This document shows, piece by piece, positions 14,995-16,602 of a stretch of 16,602 bases of DNA (position 1 is the stretch's first letter; the number at the start of each line of letters is the position of its first letter). The position numbers and the translations under genes are program-made. The DNA comes from JBBSEZ01 sp038239195. Lineage in GTDB: Bacteria > Planctomycetota > Planctomycetia > Gemmatales > Gemmataceae. The stretch covers positions 1-16,602 of the forward strand of contig JBBSEZ010000213.1 of assembly GCA_038239195.1 (NCBI GenBank). Direction: 5' to 3'. The notes below the pieces were generated by a model. It worked only from the letters and a program-made list of their open reading frames with translations, ran no database searches and was not told where the DNA came from.

Positions 14995-16239
14995 ATGAGC
15001 ACGAACCGAGCCCTGGTGGCCGGGCTGGCCTTTTTCATGACGGCCGCACTTGCCCTGGGCGGGGCGCGCTTTGTCGCGGCGGCCGATGAAAAGGGCCCCG
15101 CGCCGCGCGAGAATAAGCTGGAGTTGAAGAACGCCACCGTCCACCGGCTGACGGACGGCACGGTCAAGGAAGAAGGCGTCGTGGTCGTGCAGGATGCCGG
15201 CCGAAGCAAGGAGATGATGGCGAAGGCCTACGTCGAGGCGTTGCCGGAGGCGAAGAAAGGATCGCCGAGGTCGAAGCGAGGCAGCGCTTGCTGCATCCTC
15301 GCGGCGGGGCCGATGCTCGACAACAACTGGCAGGTTGCGGCGCGCAGCCTGGTGCAGCGCGGGCGCGAGCTGGAACTCACGATCGTGCTGGCCGATCCGA
15401 AGAGGGGCAAACGCGAGACGATCATTCCGATGCGTCCTCTGGTTTACGCCCCGCTGGAGTTGCCTGCGGGAACGTACAGTTTGACGGCGACCTGGGAGCT
15501 CCGCGAATCGCTTCCCGATGGCAAGCCGGTCAGGGCGAAGCCACTGTCCCATTCGTGCGCGTTCGTCCGGGGCGACCGGCCCGCACCCAAGGAAGCGAAG
15601 CCGGGTGGCTCGACCGAGCCGAAGGGCCTGCCCCTGGAGGCCCGCCTGATCGCCAAGAAAATCGCCTACCCGCTGGACCTGGGAGGCAAGACGCCGAAAG
15701 AATTTCGCACGCTGCTCGACGAAGCGAAGGCCAAGGGAGGCCCCTTGCCCCCGCCCCCGGCCGTCGAACTGGTTCTGGAATTGCGCAACACCGGGAAGAA
15801 GGCCCTGCACGTCTGTTTGGGCAAAGGGGACGTCGGCCCGGTCGCCGGCTTGACGCTCGACCTCAAAGGCCCCGGCGCCGTCAGCGCCAGTTTTGGGAAC
15901 GCCCGCGGGGCGCGCATCTCGCCGACCGTCGTGGAAGTGGCCGCCGGCAAGACCCATACGGTTACGATCGCCAAGCTGGAGGTTTACGACGGGAGGACCA
16001 CCCAAAGGTGCTACTGGACGAAGGCGGGGGACTATACGCTCGCGGTGAGTTGTGGCGTGGTCGAAGGAGGGAAGAAAGGATTTTGGCGGGCAGCGGGCAA
16101 GGTCGTGAGCGCCCCGATCGAGTTGAAGGTCGGCGGCGCGAAGGCCGATCCCCCCAAAGCGTCGGAACCGGTCGAGGTCGGCGATCTGGCGGTGACCGTT
16201 CAGCCGACGGCGGGCCGTTACCGCTCGAGGGACCGCTGA
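14995..16239 (+). CDS. Secreted protein of unknown function
   Basis: 414 aa. The ATG at 14995 has GGAG (14984-14987) 7 nt upstream and starts a signal peptide: basic STNR, hydrophobic core (about 7-23), then ARFVAAA before DEK, so cleavage is expected near residue 30. The first half has beta-strand sequence (ELELTIVLADPKRGKRETII, LPAGTYSLTATWELRE) and a CC pair (SACCIL). The second half opens with PLPPPPAVELVLELRNTG and continues as GDVGPVAGLTLDLKGPGAVS and VEVAAGKTHTVTIAKL, like an immunoglobulin-like domain with a 'relative to ideal ratio' layout often seen in planctomycete secreted proteins. The end (YRSRDR) lies 19 nt before the duplicated DUF2252 fragment and may have been altered by that rearrangement. 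I do not recognise a named family. It follows the DUF2252 gene by 140 nt. Confidence 0.82.
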   Translation: MSTNRALVAGLAFFMTAALALGGARFVAAADEKGPAPRENKLELKNATVHRLTDGTVKEEGVVVVQDAGRSKEMMAKAYVEALPEAKKGSPRSKRGSACCILAAGPMLDNNWQVAARSLVQRGRELELTIVLADPKRGKRETIIPMRPLVYAPLELPAGTYSLTATWELRESLPDGKPVRAKPLSHSCAFVRGDRPAPKEAKPGGSTEPKGLPLEARLIAKKIAYPLDLGGKTPKEFRTLLDEAKAKGGPLPPPPAVELVLELRNTGKKALHVCLGKGDVGPVAGLTLDLKGPGAVSASFGNARGARISPTVVEVAAGKTHTVTIAKLEVYDGRTTQRCYWTKAGDYTLAVSCGVVEGGKKGFWRAAGKVVSAPIELKVGGAKADPPKASEPVEVGDLAVTVQPTAGRYRSRDR

Positions 16240-16258
16240 CCTTCGACGTCGAGTTCGC

Positions 16259-16516
16259 GAGACTGCGGTCCGCCTGGAGGGGACATCGGCGTCGAGCAAG
16301 TATGCGGCCACCTGCGGCTGGGCGCTGGCGCGGGGGCACACCAAGGCCGGGGGCGCCACCGCTATCAGCGGCTATCTGGGCCGGGGGGACGCGTTCGACG
16401 TGGCCGTGGTTGCGTTCGCGCGCACCTACGCGGACCAGACGGGCCGCGACCACGCGGCGAAGGTGGTAATCGGCATGCAAAAGGGGCCCACCCGGAGGCC
16501 CCGGATCGGCAAGTAA
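16259..16516 (+). pseudogene. Diverged partial copy of the DUF2252 gene 3' end
   Basis: From 16259 the plus strand encodes ETAVRLEGTSASSKYAAT and continues through GYLGRGDAFDVAV to RDHAA near 16460, matching residues about 380-450 of the complete DUF2252 protein at 13454-14854. At the DNA level 16266-16460 resembles 14598-14805 at roughly 85% by eye, with a 6-nt deletion (two codons) near 16293. The frame stays open to a TAA at 16514-16516 after a novel tail of about 20 residues. No start codon with a ribosome site precedes it and the catalytic-like motifs are missing, so I call it a gene remnant. The lack of internal stops suggests either recent origin or chance retention in G+C-rich DNA. 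Confidence 0.85.
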
Positions 16517-16549
16517 AATGGACCCACCCCAGCCGCCTCGGTTGTAATA

Positions 16550-16569
16550 GGCCCTTCGCCTGAAGGGCC
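16550..16569. terminator. 8-bp hairpin upstream of the last gene start
   Basis: GGCCCTTC (16550-16557) pairs perfectly with GAAGGGCC (16562-16569) around GCCT. There is no T-tract, so a Rho-independent terminator is uncertain. It could instead belong to the leader of the gene starting at 16589. Confidence 0.35.
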
Positions 16570-16588
16570 CCTCGCAACGGAGGCAAGG

Positions 16589-16602
16589 ATGCTGACGGTG
16601 GA
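16589..16602 (+). CDS. Start of a further gene (partial)
   Basis: An ATG at 16589 is preceded by CGGAGG (16578-16583) at a spacing of 5 nt and reads M-L-T-V before the window ends. The good ribosome site, after a gene-free stretch with a hairpin, suggests a real start. Too little is visible to say what it encodes. Confidence 0.4.

Noticed and set aside
16240..16469. Continuation of the second secreted protein in another frame (LPLEGPLTFDVEF...)
   Set aside because: A single frameshift could join them, but that frame soon reads the DUF2252-like fragment out of phase; there is no family evidence that the protein should extend.
1..16602. CRISPR arrays, tRNA or rRNA genes, transposases, prophage genes
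   Set aside because: I found no regularly spaced repeats, cloverleaf, rRNA signature or transposase/integrase motifs in either strand.

Overview
This window is very G+C-rich bacterial chromosome. The gene content points to a planctomycete, most likely of the Gemmata/Gemmataceae type. The pointers are a Uma2-type nuclease-fold protein with a long Ala/Glu/Lys coiled-coil tail, an archaeal-type methenyl-tetrahydromethanopterin cyclohydrolase, a DUF2252 protein, a putative zinc metallopeptidase of the PF15887 kind, a small protein ending in an 'ADWxEENG' motif like that of the Gemmata-rich TIGR02996 domain, and two lineage-type secreted proteins of unknown function. The taxonomic call is an inference from gene families; no rRNA or tRNA gene is present to test it. 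The high G+C content opens long reading frames on both strands, so I chose genes by family recognition, ribosome binding sites and packing.

Layout. Positions 1-222 hold a long imperfect palindrome. 223-1539 (+) is a PP2C phosphatase with two membrane segments. It converges, across two inverted copies of a GC-rich hairpin repeat (1541-1670), on a minus-strand pair: an 8-TM HemX/CcsA-like protein (2959-3762) overlapping hemA (1676-2962) by ATGA. Divergent from that pair is a STAS-domain protein (3983-4522), which ends 1 nt from the end of a minus-strand cluster. That cluster runs aldo/keto reductase (8184-9179), small TIGR02996-like protein (7631-8167), prolyl oligopeptidase (5501-7555), Uma2 protein (4524-5450). 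Next come a small GTG-start protein on + (9402-9809), overlapping the 3' end of mch (9806-10759, -), and a metallopeptidase (10929-12023, -) separated from mch by a large inverted repeat. After a 605-nt gene-free stretch the plus strand carries a secreted protein (12629-13342), a DUF2252 protein (13454-14854), a second secreted protein (14995-16239), a diverged fragment of the DUF2252 3' end (16259-16516), and the first codons of another gene (from 16589).

How the genes relate. The clearest functional unit is hemX-hemA, the entry to tetrapyrrole synthesis, in the arrangement known from other bacteria. The PP2C phosphatase and the STAS protein are the two non-kinase halves of a partner-switching signal system, but no anti-sigma kinase is present and they are 2.4 kb apart, so a link is speculative. 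Mch belongs to the tetrahydromethanopterin C1 pathway and stands here without its usual partners. I found no mobile-element transposase, CRISPR array, defence system or biosynthetic cluster. The most unusual things are the partial DUF2252 duplication, the kinase-like motifs of DUF2252 in permuted order, and several palindromic repeat families between genes.
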